A stretch of DNA of 58,309 nt from Flavobacterium hercynium. GTDB taxonomy: Bacteria; Bacteroidota; Bacteroidia; Flavobacteriales; Flavobacteriaceae. The number at the start of each line of letters is the position of its first letter. Position 1 is the first letter of the stretch. The stretch is taken from contig NZ_MUGW01000037.1 of NCBI RefSeq assembly GCF_002217285.1, positions 1-58,309 of the forward strand. Direction: 5' to 3'. Below the pieces are notes generated by a model. That model searched no databases. It saw nothing but the letters and a program-made list of their open reading frames with translations, and was not told the origin of the DNA. This document shows, in pieces, positions 40,764 through 49,891 of this stretch. Both the position numbers and the translations under genes were made by a program.

Positions 40764-43309
40764 TGATTTTCCCTATTTTCCAGCCTTTGTAAAATCTTTT
40801 TAATATTAGCTCCCTTTTTTAAAACGGGTTGCCATAAATCGCCCTTTTTCTCAAAACGTTTCATAACATTGTTGATAGTAAATTGTGACGGATGCAGTTT
40901 TTTAGTTACTTCATTCCATTCTAGTGGAGTTGACACAGTGGCTCCGGGTACAGGTCTTACAGAATAAGGCGCGGCGAGAGTTTGTCCGCGTCTGTTTTGC
41001 AGATAATCAATATAGATTTTATTATTTCGTTTTTTAATACTTCTTTCTAGAGAGGTAATTTCGGGTATTCTGGCATGTATTTCCTGAGCCAGTAATTCAC
41101 TGAAAATTTTAATAGAATCATAATCGTATTTAGCGCCAAGCGGAATATAAACATGTAAACCAGTAGCTCCGGACGTTTTACAATAACAATCTGTTTCCCA
41201 TTCGTCAAGAACTTCTTTTACAGTCAAAGCGGTTCTAATCACTTCTTCAAAATTGTCTTTGGCAGGATCAATGTCAATTACCAGCCAATCCGGATTTTCG
41301 ATATGTTTTATAGTCGAATTCCAAGGATTGATATCGATACAACCTAAATTAGCCATGTATAGTAACGTTTGTTTATCGTTGCAAATCAGGTAATTTAAAT
41401 ATTCTTCATTCGATTCAGAATATACTTTTTTCGTTTTTAACCAAGTCGGAATTTTATCAATTGCAACATCTTTCTGGTAAAAACTCGAACCATCAATACC
41501 ATTAGGAAAACGATTCATAGATTGTGGGCGATCCTTAAGATAAGGTAAAATCAGTGCTGAGACTTCCGCATAATATTGTACGATATCGCCTTTGGTGATG
41601 CCGTCTTTAGGGAAATAAATTTTATTTTGATTTGTAAGATGAACGGTGGTTTTACCAATCTTTACATCATAATCATTTTCTTCATTTTTTTCTCCTTTTT
41701 TATTTTCTTTTATATCTTCTTTTTCCATTTCAACAGTTTTATTTCTTTGCTTATTTGTAGTCGAAGGCATAAAAACTTCATTGAATTTTTTATCAGTTCG
41801 TATGCCAAGAAAAACGGGATGTCTTAAATGTTTATCATTTGTCCATTCTGAAAATTTAACCTGGCAAACAAACTTTGGCTTTACCCATTGAATTGTGTCG
41901 CGCAAACCTGTATTTTCAGTAAGCGGGCTGTTTTCTGTAAAATGAGGTTTTAAAGTGTTATACAAATCTTTTAAAGTTTCATCTGTAAAACCCGTTCCGC
42001 ATTTGCCAATAAACTTTAAACTCTTGCCGTAATATTGTGCAAGTAAAACGGCTCCAAAATAACTTCGTGATTTTTTAGGCGCTGTAATTCCAATTATAAT
42101 AGCTTCTTCTTGCTGAATTATTTTTATTTTTAGCCAGTCATTACTTCTTTTTCCAATAACATAGTTGCTGCTTATTTTTTTTGCAATAATCCCTTCACTT
42201 TTATTTTTTAAAGCGTTCTCATAAAGTTGAAGACCATTTTTTACATGTTCAGAATAAATAATATTAGAAAGTTTATACTTTTCAAGTAATAAGCGCAGTA
42301 ATTCTTTTCGTTCCGGTAATATTAAATTTGTAGTCAGGTTTCCATCTAAATTAAGCAAATCAAAAACATAATATTTTAGTTTTCCTTCACCGGTTTTAAG
42401 ATAATTTTGAAGCAACTGAAAATTAGCATTTCCATTATCATCTTCAATAACAATTTCACCATCAAGTACAGCAGTGTGTTCTATTTTTTTTAGCTCTTTT
42501 ACAATAGCCTCAAAATTGTTTGTAAAGGGAAGTTTATTTCGGCTCCATAATTTTGTATCGTCTTCATTGAGAACCGCAATAGCACGATAACCGTCGTATT
42601 TGTTTTCAAAAACCCATTCAGGATCTTCAAATGGTTCTGTTATCGTAGCGGCAAGCATTGGTTTTATAAAAACTGCTTTTTCCAATTCCGCTGTTTCTTT
42701 CTCCGCAACTTTTTTAGTTTTAGAAGTTGATGTTTTAGCCGAATCCTTTATCATCGCTTCTAAGGTAGTTTTAGAAATAACCGACTTATTTTTTTTCAAT
42801 ATATCTATGTCAGAGGAGAAACCATCCTTTTTTTTAATTAATAACCAGGCATTTTCCTGTTTTCCTTTCAGTTTAATTAATGAAAATTCTCCTTTGAGTT
42901 TTTCTCCTTTTAAAATAAAACTTAAATGCCCTTTTTTTAACTGCTCGTTCAATGTTTTTGTTGGAGTATCAGTTACATCTTCAGGAGCATAAGTTCCGTT
43001 GTCCCATACAATTACGTTTCCGGCACCATAATTTCCTTCCGGTATAGATCCTTCAAAATCTTTGTAACTGTAAGGATGATCTTCGACCATCATGGCCAGT
43101 CGTTTTATTTCAGGATCCATTGATGGTCCTTTGGGTATAGCCCAGCTTTTAAGAACGCCGTTTAACTCTAATCGAAAATCATAATGCAGATGTGAGGCAG
43201 CATGTTTTTGAACTACAAACTGCAATTCATTTTCTGATTTAGCAATTTTACCCTTAGGCTCCTTTGTCTGCTTAAAATCTCGTTTTTGATTGTATTTGGA
43301 TAGTGACAT
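40760..43309 (-). CDS. ligD: LigD multifunctional DNA ligase
   Basis: This 849-residue protein has the order phosphoesterase - ligase - polymerase. The N-terminal PE domain includes HYDFRLELNGVLKSWAIPKGPSMDP. The ATP-dependent ligase has Lys237 in ENKYDGYR and motifs LDGEIVIEDDNG, SEGIIAKK and WLKIKI. After a strongly acidic/basic linker (about 525-550), the LigD-type primase-polymerase has KIYFPKDGITKGDIV, WLVIDIDPAKDNF and YCKTSGATGLHVYIPL. It fills, trims and seals ends held by Ku. It ends convergently, overlapping the Ku gene by 4 bases. Confidence 0.97.
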   Translation of the reverse strand: MSLSKYNQKRDFKQTKEPKGKIAKSENELQFVVQKHAASHLHYDFRLELNGVLKSWAIPKGPSMDPEIKRLAMMVEDHPYSYKDFEGSIPEGNYGAGNVIVWDNGTYAPEDVTDTPTKTLNEQLKKGHLSFILKGEKLKGEFSLIKLKGKQENAWLLIKKKDGFSSDIDILKKNKSVISKTTLEAMIKDSAKTSTSKTKKVAEKETAELEKAVFIKPMLAATITEPFEDPEWVFENKYDGYRAIAVLNEDDTKLWSRNKLPFTNNFEAIVKELKKIEHTAVLDGEIVIEDDNGNANFQLLQNYLKTGEGKLKYYVFDLLNLDGNLTTNLILPERKELLRLLLEKYKLSNIIYSEHVKNGLQLYENALKNKSEGIIAKKISSNYVIGKRSNDWLKIKIIQQEEAIIIGITAPKKSRSYFGAVLLAQYYGKSLKFIGKCGTGFTDETLKDLYNTLKPHFTENSPLTENTGLRDTIQWVKPKFVCQVKFSEWTNDKHLRHPVFLGIRTDKKFNEVFMPSTTNKQRNKTVEMEKEDIKENKKGEKNEENDYDVKIGKTTVHLTNQNKIYFPKDGITKGDIVQYYAEVSALILPYLKDRPQSMNRFPNGIDGSSFYQKDVAIDKIPTWLKTKKVYSESNEEYLNYLICNDKQTLLYMANLGCIDINPWNSTIKHIENPDWLVIDIDPAKDNFEEVIRTALTVKEVLDEWETDCYCKTSGATGLHVYIPLGAKYDYDSIKIFSELLAQEIHARIPEITSLERSIKKRNNKIYIDYLQNRRGQTLAAPYSVRPVPGATVSTPLEWNEVTKKLHPSQFTINNVMKRFEKKGDLWQPVLKKGANIKKILQRLENRENH

Positions 43310-43339
43310 ACCTATTTTTTTTAGTGGAAATACAATATA

Positions 43340-43624
43340 TTAATCCGGATCATTTTCAAAATTTCTAGGATGATTTACAGGATCCACCTCTTCTAAATCC
43401 TGATCAATATCAATCAGTACATCAGAATCAGCAGGCAATTCATTTGTATCATCTTCATTCGAACTTTCATCTTCCTCATAATCTCCCGAAACTAAAAATA
43501 GAAAATGAGGTTGCTTTTCGGGTATGCGCTTGTCAGTAGAATCTTTTTCTTTTATAAGTCTTAAGATAGTATGGTAATTTGTAATACTGCCCGAGCTTTT
43601 TGGATTTTTGTAAATGATTTCCAT
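43340..43624 (-). CDS. small acidic protein of unknown function
   Basis: This 94-residue protein has a short N-terminal part (MEIIYKNPKSSGSITNYHTILRLIKEKD) and a very acidic tail rich in D, E, S and N (YEEDESSNEDDTNELPAD), probably disordered. It lies 30 bases before ligD on the same strand and may be co-transcribed. No homologous family is recognised. An acidic partner for DNA repair proteins is possible, but this is only a guess from context. Confidence 0.6.
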   Translation of the reverse strand: MEIIYKNPKSSGSITNYHTILRLIKEKDSTDKRIPEKQPHFLFLVSGDYEEDESSNEDDTNELPADSDVLIDIDQDLEEVDPVNHPRNFENDPD

Positions 43625-43925
43625 GAGATGTAACTTAATTATTATTAGACAAATGTACTCGTATCTTGTAATTAAAAGATTATAGATGAATAGGTTAGGA
43701 TTTGTATAATTTAAAGGTTGATGTTATTAATAAATTTATAACAAATAGGTTTGAATCATGTAAATTTTGATGGCTTTAATATAAATAGAGGAAGGGAAAC
43801 TAGTCTAATTTTGTTGTTAAATCAATTGAAAATTAATTAGTTAGGTGGTTTAGTGAAGAGTTAAGGGTTTTTATTTTTTTCACTACTCCAATAACAATAT
43901 TTAATTGTGATAAAACAATAAACTT
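43625..43925. other. divergent promoter region before the aldehyde oxidoreductase genes
   Basis: No gene is visible. TAATTTTG at 43806-43813 fits a -7 box for the oxidoreductase operon, but no clean TTG -33 box is spaced correctly before it. The start codon lies 112 bases further. It may need an activator. Confidence 0.4.
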
Positions 43926-44411
43926 ATGCAAACAAATCAAACTCATCCGGTATCACTATTGATTAATGATACCCGATATAATCTGAACCTAATGCCCTGG
44001 ATATCTCTACTGGATGTACTACGAGAAGAAATTCATCTTACAGGCTCCAAAAAGGGATGCGATCATGGACAATGTGGCGCATGTACCGTTCTAGTAGATG
44101 GTAAAAGAGTATTAAGTTGTTTAATTTTAGGCGTAATGAAAGATGGTTCTTCAATTACTACTATCGAAGGAATTGCAAATGGCGAGGAACTACATCCCTT
44201 ACAAAAAGCTTTTATCGAAAATGATGCTTTTCAGTGTGGATATTGTACACCCGGACAAATTTGTAGTGCAATTGGTATGTTGCAGGAAGGAAAAGCACAA
44301 AGCAGAGTAGATGTTCAGGAACTAATGAGTGGTAACTTATGCAGATGTGGTGCTCATAAAGGTATAATTGATGCCATTATGGAAGTGAAGGAAGGAGAAG
44401 GTTATGAATAA
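43926..44411 (+). CDS. paoA: aldehyde oxidoreductase, [2Fe-2S] subunit
   Basis: This 161-residue small subunit of a xanthine-oxidase-family enzyme has two ferredoxin-type sites: plant-type GCDHGQCGACTVLVDGKRVLSC, then QCGYCTPGQICSAIGML with SGNLCRCGAHKGII. It passes electrons from the molybdenum centre to FAD. E. coli PaoA carries a Tat signal; none is present here, so this version appears cytoplasmic. Its stop overlaps the next start by 8 bases, typical of the operon. The gene name follows the E. coli PaoABC enzyme by analogy of subunit order. Confidence 0.9.
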   Translation: MQTNQTHPVSLLINDTRYNLNLMPWISLLDVLREEIHLTGSKKGCDHGQCGACTVLVDGKRVLSCLILGVMKDGSSITTIEGIANGEELHPLQKAFIENDAFQCGYCTPGQICSAIGMLQEGKAQSRVDVQELMSGNLCRCGAHKGIIDAIMEVKEGEGYE

Positions 44412-45423
44412 TTTTTTATACTCTAAAGCTACAGATATTAATCAGGCAATATCGCAGATTATTGATGGTCAAAATAATAAGTTTATTGCTGGAGGAACTA
44501 ATATCAATGATCTTCTTAAATATTTTATCACAAAAGCAGATAAGCTGGTAGATATTAATTCGATAAAAGACAACCACGACATTACAAAGATTAATAATGG
44601 CGGAATTAGAATTGGAGCGTTGGTGACTAACGCTGATACTGCTTATCATCCTATTATTGAAGAACGATATCCATTATTATCAAAAGCAATATTAGCCGGA
44701 GCATCGGCTCAAATTAGAAATATGGCGACAAATGGTGGTAACATATTGCAGCGCACCAGATGTTATTATTTTTATGATAATAAGACGCCATGCAACAAAC
44801 GAGAGCCAGGTTCAGGCTGTTCTGCTTTAGGAGGATACAATAGAATTCATGCTATTTTAGGACATAGCGAAAACTGCATTGCTGTATTTCCATCTGATAT
44901 GTGTGTGGCTCTGGCAGCATTGGAAGCTACTATAAATATTAGTGGTAGTGAAGGGGAGAGAACAATTGACTTTGCAGATTTTCATAAACTCCCAGATGAA
45001 ACTCCCGAAATAGATAATAATCTTCGAAAGGGAGAAATTATTACCAGCATCGACCTTCCTGAAAAAGGATTTCAAAATAATTATTCATACTTAAAATTGA
45101 GAGACAGAAGTTCGTACTCCTTTGCGCTGGTCTCTGTAGCAACCGGACTCATTATCGAAAATGGTACTATTACCGAAGCCAGAATTGCACTTGGCGGTGT
45201 AGCCCATAAACCGTGGCGTGTTCCTAAAGCTGAAGATTTTTTGAAAGGGAAAGAACCTACCGCAATAAATTTTGTCGCTGCAGCAGATCTTATTCTTGAA
45301 GGAGCATTTGGTTTTGAGCACAATAAATTCAAAATTGAATTAGCAAAAAAAGCAATTGTGAGAAATAGTCTTATGGCACTTGAGCCGGAAAAGCAACGAG
45401 CAGGAGCTAAACCGTCTTTGTAA
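44404..45423 (+). CDS. paoB: aldehyde oxidoreductase, FAD-binding subunit
   Basis: This 339-residue subunit has the FAD-binding motifs FIAGGTNINDLLKYF and IRNMATNGGNILQRTRCYYFYD. The added cysteines in RCYY...TPCNKREPGSGC and in SENCIAVFPSDMC match the extra [4Fe-4S] site of PaoB-type subunits. It moves electrons between the [2Fe-2S] centres and FAD. It overlaps the small subunit gene and lies 20 bases before the large subunit gene. Confidence 0.9.
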   Translation: MNNFLYSKATDINQAISQIIDGQNNKFIAGGTNINDLLKYFITKADKLVDINSIKDNHDITKINNGGIRIGALVTNADTAYHPIIEERYPLLSKAILAGASAQIRNMATNGGNILQRTRCYYFYDNKTPCNKREPGSGCSALGGYNRIHAILGHSENCIAVFPSDMCVALAALEATINISGSEGERTIDFADFHKLPDETPEIDNNLRKGEIITSIDLPEKGFQNNYSYLKLRDRSSYSFALVSVATGLIIENGTITEARIALGGVAHKPWRVPKAEDFLKGKEPTAINFVAAADLILEGAFGFEHNKFKIELAKKAIVRNSLMALEPEKQRAGAKPSL

Positions 45424-45443
45424 TAACCTTTTAAACTTTAATT

Positions 45444-47681
45444 ATGAATAAACAGCCATTTACAGGAAAACCTTTAAGTCGTTTAGAAGGTCATCAAAAA
45501 GTGACCGGAAGTGCAAAATATGCAGGCGAATACGAAGCAGAAGATTTATTATACGGATATGTAGTAAACAGCACCATTACCAAAGGTAAAATCATTTCGA
45601 TAGATAAAAGTGAAGCGAATAAGTTAGAAGGAATAGTAGAGATTTTTACACATGAAAACCGTCCGTCAACGGGATGGTTTGATTTTCAGTACGCTGATAT
45701 GGATGCACCCCCGGGAACCGTTTTTAAACCCCTAAAAGATAATGATATAAAATATAATGGACAGCCTATTGCACTGGTGGTAGCAACTACTTTTGAAATG
45801 GCCCGATATGCCGCATATTTAATTAAAGTTACTTATAAAGAAGAAGAATTCACAACCGATTTAAAAGCAAATTATAAGTTGGCAAGAGAACCTAAAAAAG
45901 GACTTGCATCGATGCTAAAACCACCGCCTCCAAAACCAACCGGTGATTTTGAAAAAGCGTACAAGACCTCATTTGTGCATCATGAAGGAATATTTAACCA
46001 TGGTACAGAAAATCATAATCCGTTGGAAATGTTTGCAACAACAGTGATTTATGAAGGAAAAAATAAATTAAAAATTTACGATAAAACACAGGGAACTATA
46101 AATTCTCAGCTTTATGTTGCCAATGTTTTTGGTTTGAAAATGAAAAATGTTCAGGTTATAGCACCTTTTGTTGGTGGTGCCTTTGGATCTGGTTTGCGAC
46201 CACAATATCAATTGTTTATGGCTGTAATGGCATCATTAAAACTAAAACGAAATGTAAGGGTTACTTTAGACAGAGCTCAAATGTATACTTTTGGACATCG
46301 CCCTCCAACATTGCAATACACAAAATTCGGTGCCAATGCTAACGGAAAGGTCAACGCCATAAATCATAAAGCAATAGGAGAAACATCGCAATTTGAGGAT
46401 TATGTAGAAGTAGTAGTCAATTGGTCTGCTATGCTTTATCCTGCAGAAAATACACTTTTGGAACATAAATTAGTTCCGCTGGATGTATATACCCCACTAG
46501 ATATGCGAGCTCCAGGAGGAAGTACAGGTATGCACGCAATCGAAATAACAATGGATGAATTGGCATACCAGCTAAATTTAGATCCTCTTGAGTTAAGGCT
46601 GATTAATTATTCGGAAATAGATAAGACTACAGGTAAAGAATATTCCAGTAAAGAATTAAGAGCCTGTTATCTAAAAGGCGCTGAAAAATTTGGATGGAAA
46701 GAGAGAAATCCAAAACCGTTAAGTATGAAACGGGGCAATAAGCTGGTTGGCTACGGTATGGCTACTGGTATTTGGGATGCCAACAGACTTTTAGCACGTG
46801 CACAGGCAATAATGACAAGTGACGGAAAAGTTACAATTAAAAGTGCTGTTACTGATATAGGAACCGGAACTTTAACTGTAATGACACAGATTGCAGCAGA
46901 TGAATTAGGTCTTTCGATAGAGGATGTCACTTTTTTATATGCCGACAGTAAAATGCCTTTTGCACCCATACAAGGCGGTTCTTTTACCGTTGCAACTGTA
47001 GGTCCGGCAGTAAAAGCGGCATGTAAAGCACTGAACAAAAAAATATTTAAAAAAGCCAAAAAGATAGAAGGTTCTCCTTTAGAAAAAGTTAAATTTGAAG
47101 AAGTAACGTTTAGTGATGGTTGCATTATTGTCACAAATGATCCTAAATTAAAATGTACGGTACAAGATGTTTTTAAAACCAATGATGGTAAAGAAATAAA
47201 AACAACCAATACTTCAATGCCCAATCCTTTACAATACAGGAAAAAAGCAAGAGCGGTTCATAGCGCTGTTTTTGTAGAAGTAGAAGTAGATGAAACATTA
47301 GGAATTATAGAAGTAAAGAGAGCTGTAACAGCAGTTGCAGCTGGAAAAATTATTAATCCTAAAACAGCAGAAAGTCAGATTTTAGGAGGTATGATTTGGG
47401 GAATAGGCAAGGCGCTTCATGAAGAAACGATTACTGATCACAGATTTGGGAAATACATGAACGCCAACTTAGCAGAATATCATATTCCGGTTCATGCTGA
47501 TATTCCAGAATTAGGAGTATTATTTGTTGATGAACAAGACGACTTTGTAAATGATTTAGGGGTAAAAGGAATTGGAGAAATTGGTATAGTGGGAATGGCG
47601 CCTGCGATTTCGAATGCCATTTTTCATGCCACAGGAAAACGCATAAATGATCTCCCGATACATTTTGACAAATTACTTTAG
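45444..47681 (+). CDS. paoC: aldehyde oxidoreductase, molybdopterin-binding subunit
   Basis: This 745-residue subunit carries the Moco-binding and catalytic site of aldehyde oxidases: VGGAFGSGLRPQYQ, MRAPGGSTGMHAIEITMDEL, TDIGTGTLTVMTQIAADELG, IQGGSFTVATVGPAV and, near the C-terminus, VKGIGEIGIVGMAPAISNAIFHATG, whose GEIG supplies the catalytic Glu. It oxidises aldehydes to carboxylic acids, probably as a detoxification enzyme. No XdhC-type maturation gene lies next to it. Length is normal for the family. Confidence 0.93.
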   Translation: MNKQPFTGKPLSRLEGHQKVTGSAKYAGEYEAEDLLYGYVVNSTITKGKIISIDKSEANKLEGIVEIFTHENRPSTGWFDFQYADMDAPPGTVFKPLKDNDIKYNGQPIALVVATTFEMARYAAYLIKVTYKEEEFTTDLKANYKLAREPKKGLASMLKPPPPKPTGDFEKAYKTSFVHHEGIFNHGTENHNPLEMFATTVIYEGKNKLKIYDKTQGTINSQLYVANVFGLKMKNVQVIAPFVGGAFGSGLRPQYQLFMAVMASLKLKRNVRVTLDRAQMYTFGHRPPTLQYTKFGANANGKVNAINHKAIGETSQFEDYVEVVVNWSAMLYPAENTLLEHKLVPLDVYTPLDMRAPGGSTGMHAIEITMDELAYQLNLDPLELRLINYSEIDKTTGKEYSSKELRACYLKGAEKFGWKERNPKPLSMKRGNKLVGYGMATGIWDANRLLARAQAIMTSDGKVTIKSAVTDIGTGTLTVMTQIAADELGLSIEDVTFLYADSKMPFAPIQGGSFTVATVGPAVKAACKALNKKIFKKAKKIEGSPLEKVKFEEVTFSDGCIIVTNDPKLKCTVQDVFKTNDGKEIKTTNTSMPNPLQYRKKARAVHSAVFVEVEVDETLGIIEVKRAVTAVAAGKIINPKTAESQILGGMIWGIGKALHEETITDHRFGKYMNANLAEYHIPVHADIPELGVLFVDEQDDFVNDLGVKGIGEIGIVGMAPAISNAIFHATGKRINDLPIHFDKLL

Positions 47682-47709
47682 AAAAGAAATAATTTAAAAA
47701 TTAATACGC

Positions 47710-48237
47710 ATGATCAGATTAGTAAAAAAAACAACAGCACTATTGTTTCTATGTTTAGCAACAAGTTTAGTACAGGCACAGGAAAAAAATAAGGATTCAA
47801 AGTGTCGTTATATCAAAACGGCTTCAGGATATTTGATGGTGTTGCGTGAAAATGATAATGTACTTGCTGCTATTGAAAATTTGGTTAAGGAACAACAAAT
47901 TCCATCTGCAAATTTTACCGGAATCGGTTTTGCACGCGAGGTTACATTTGGTTTTTATGATTTTAGTCAAAAGAAGTTTAATCCTAAAACCTTTTCAAAA
48001 GTGGAAATGGGAAGTCTGACAGGATCAATTGCGTGGAGTGATGGAAAACCTTCTATACACGTGCATGGTGTCGCAACAGATGATAAATTTGATGCTTATG
48101 GCGGACACATTTTGGAATTGCATGTTGGTACAGGATCAATGGAAATTTATATTACGCAGCATCAGGAAAAATTAGAACGAAAAATCGAGCAGCCACTCAA
48201 CGCAAACGTATTACAGCTTCCTTGCGCAAAACTCTAG
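47710..48237 (+). CDS. secreted PPC/DUF296-domain protein
   Basis: This 175-residue protein has a signal peptide (cleavage near SLVQAQE) and a PPC/DUF296 domain: VLRENDNVLAAIENLVKEQQIPSANFTGIGFAREVTFGFYD, and the conserved His cluster IHVHGVATDDKFDAYGGHILELHVG. PPC domains in bacteria are small trimers that bind a metal or ligand; in plants they occur in DNA-binding proteins. It follows the aldehyde oxidoreductase genes by 28 bases and may be co-transcribed, although it is exported and the enzyme appears not to be. A bidirectional terminator follows. Confidence 0.85.
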   Translation: MIRLVKKTTALLFLCLATSLVQAQEKNKDSKCRYIKTASGYLMVLRENDNVLAAIENLVKEQQIPSANFTGIGFAREVTFGFYDFSQKKFNPKTFSKVEMGSLTGSIAWSDGKPSIHVHGVATDDKFDAYGGHILELHVGTGSMEIYITQHQEKLERKIEQPLNANVLQLPCAKL

Positions 48238-48259
48238 AAGTCATTAAAGAAAAACATAG

Positions 48260-48293
48260 AAAAAGCTCCAATTCTCTTAAATCGGAGCTTTTT
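48260..48293. terminator. bidirectional terminator between convergent genes
   Basis: AAAAAGCTCC (48260-48269) pairs perfectly with GGAGCTTTTT (48284-48293), with a 14-base loop. A run of As on one side and Ts on the other allows termination in both directions. It separates the PPC gene from the convergent gene at 48301. Confidence 0.9.
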
Positions 48294-48300
48294 CTTGTTC

Positions 48301-49398
48301 TTAGAATCTGCCTTTTATCTTATCCATAAATGAAAGTTTGATGTCGCTGCTTTCTATAAAAGCACAGTCTTTTATTAGTCTGTAGGCATTCCATCTAACA
48401 TTTCTGTCAGGATCCTGTAATTTCGATTTGATTTTAGAAATAATTGTCTGATCTGTGTTTTCATCGATCCAATATTCTATTAAAAACAAAGCATTCAATT
48501 GAATTTTCGGATTTTTATTATCTAATTCTTTGCTAAGATATTGCGCTATTTTTTGAGATTCCAGCGTCTCGTTATCATCTTGAGTGATGGTTTCAATCAA
48601 TTCAATTAATGCTGTAGCGTCATCGCTTTTTTTAGACATTTCAAACATTCGGATGAATTCGGCAACCAGAAAGCTTTCCCAACGTTTATAATCTTCAGAT
48701 AAAACATAATAGAGAAACTCTAACTGATCGAGTTTGTTATAAACATCAGTTCGGCAGTATTCTATTAAATCATTTTCGTTTGCTTCTGCAAGCCTAAGAA
48801 TTTCTTCTTCTTTTTTAATGGCCTCTTTTTCCTTAAGATCTAAGTACGCATCAAAACCAATTAGGTTATTAAAAACATTATTGCTGGAAACCGTTTCAAC
48901 TCTGTTGGCTTGATTGTACTGATTACGGAAGCTTTTTATAAGTTTTGTAACAGTCTCCTCATCGGTTTTATAAGCAAAGAGATTAACTTCTACTGTTCCT
49001 TTAGAACTGGTAAACTGCAATATTGCACCTACATAATCAAATCCTGCACTTTTAGAATGTTCTTCTTTTTTGGTCACGGTTTCTTTGCGAATGCTTTTCC
49101 AGGAATGGAAAATATTTTCGACAGTAATTCCTTTGTCTGAGAGTATAAGTTTCTTTTTTAGTTTTGAAATTTCTTTTATAATATCATTTCCGAAATAAAA
49201 AATCATTCCTATCGCTATCGCTAAATAAGCATAATCAGCTCTTTTATAATTGGCGTAATCAAATTTGATGGTAGAAATCAAATAAAAACCTGCAAATACG
49301 AGAATAGAATATGCCGCTATTCTGGCCAAAGCATAATTAAGAGAATAAGAAATAACGACCTCCTTAGCTGAGGTTGGTCGTGAGTTAAAATGATCCAT
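48301..49398 (-). CDS. two-TM protein with HEAT-like repeats
   Basis: This 365-residue protein has two membrane helices at the N-terminus (about residues 25-45 and 58-75), a beta-rich middle domain resembling a PH-like module (LILSDKGITVENIFHSWKSIRKE), and a C-terminal helical part. The final 80 residues contain HEAT-like repeats (NPKIQLNALFLIEYWIDEN; DPDRNVRWNAYRLIKDCAF), which usually mediate protein contacts. It faces the cytoplasm after the two helices. The function is unknown. Confidence 0.72.
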   Translation of the reverse strand: MDHFNSRPTSAKEVVISYSLNYALARIAAYSILVFAGFYLISTIKFDYANYKRADYAYLAIAIGMIFYFGNDIIKEISKLKKKLILSDKGITVENIFHSWKSIRKETVTKKEEHSKSAGFDYVGAILQFTSSKGTVEVNLFAYKTDEETVTKLIKSFRNQYNQANRVETVSSNNVFNNLIGFDAYLDLKEKEAIKKEEEILRLAEANENDLIEYCRTDVYNKLDQLEFLYYVLSEDYKRWESFLVAEFIRMFEMSKKSDDATALIELIETITQDDNETLESQKIAQYLSKELDNKNPKIQLNALFLIEYWIDENTDQTIISKIKSKLQDPDRNVRWNAYRLIKDCAFIESSDIKLSFMDKIKGRF

Positions 49399-49463
49399 TT
49401 AGAAGGTTGATTTGGTTTTGGTTTCCGAAAGTACAAATTATACCAATACCTTAGGCAGACATT

Positions 49464-49498
49464 GTCATTTTGACTACATTTTAAATCATTTTGGCTAC
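49464..49498. promoter_or_regulatory. 21-bp phased direct repeat CATTTTGRCTAC
   Basis: CATTTTGACTAC (49466-49477) and CATTTTGGCTAC (49487-49498) differ by one base and start 21 bases apart. They lie before the 49559 gene. The 5' extension of the first copy, TGTCATTTTGACT, resembles TGTCACTATGACT before the LuxR-type gene at 11172, so an AraC-type regulator with sites at both loci is possible. Confidence 0.55.
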
Positions 49499-49558
49499 TT
49501 TACAGCCTTTTTTTTCAGGCAATTTTGCATTATAATTTAAATCTTTAATAATTTAAAA

Positions 49559-49885
49559 ATGGAAAAACGTATACAAGGATTTATAGAAACGATAAATACT
49601 TTTGATGTAGAACAGACATTACAATTATTTGCAGAAAATGCGATAATAGACGATGTCTCAGTAGGGGAAAAGTTTACTGGAAAAAGTGGTGTAGAAAAAT
49701 ACCTTAAAACCTATTTTGTAGGCTATAATACAAATACAAAACTAGAAAATATTGAAATTGTAAATAGTTTCAGCAGTAAAGCAAAAGTTGATTTTAAAGG
49801 CAATTTCGGTCACGAAAAAGGAGGCCTGGATTTTACCTTCAACAACGAAGGGTTTATAGTGAGGATTGATGCCTATTTAGAGTGA
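49559..49885 (+). CDS. SnoaL/NTF2-like protein
   Basis: This 108-residue protein has the cone-shaped NTF2/SnoaL-like fold pattern: FIETINTFDVEQTLQLFAENAIIDDVSVGEKFTGKSGVEKYLKTYF, then beta strands to FTFNNEGFIVRIDAYLE. Members act as small enzymes or ligand binders; no catalytic residues stand out. The upstream 21-bp repeat suggests it is under AraC-type control, which is common for such genes. The substrate is unknown. Confidence 0.78.
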   Translation: MEKRIQGFIETINTFDVEQTLQLFAENAIIDDVSVGEKFTGKSGVEKYLKTYFVGYNTNTKLENIEIVNSFSSKAKVDFKGNFGHEKGGLDFTFNNEGFIVRIDAYLE

Positions 49886-49891
49886 GTTGTT

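Noticed and set aside
42600..42992. plus-strand frame opposite ligD
   Set aside because: It mirrors the LigD linker and has the hydrophobic composition of an antisense frame.
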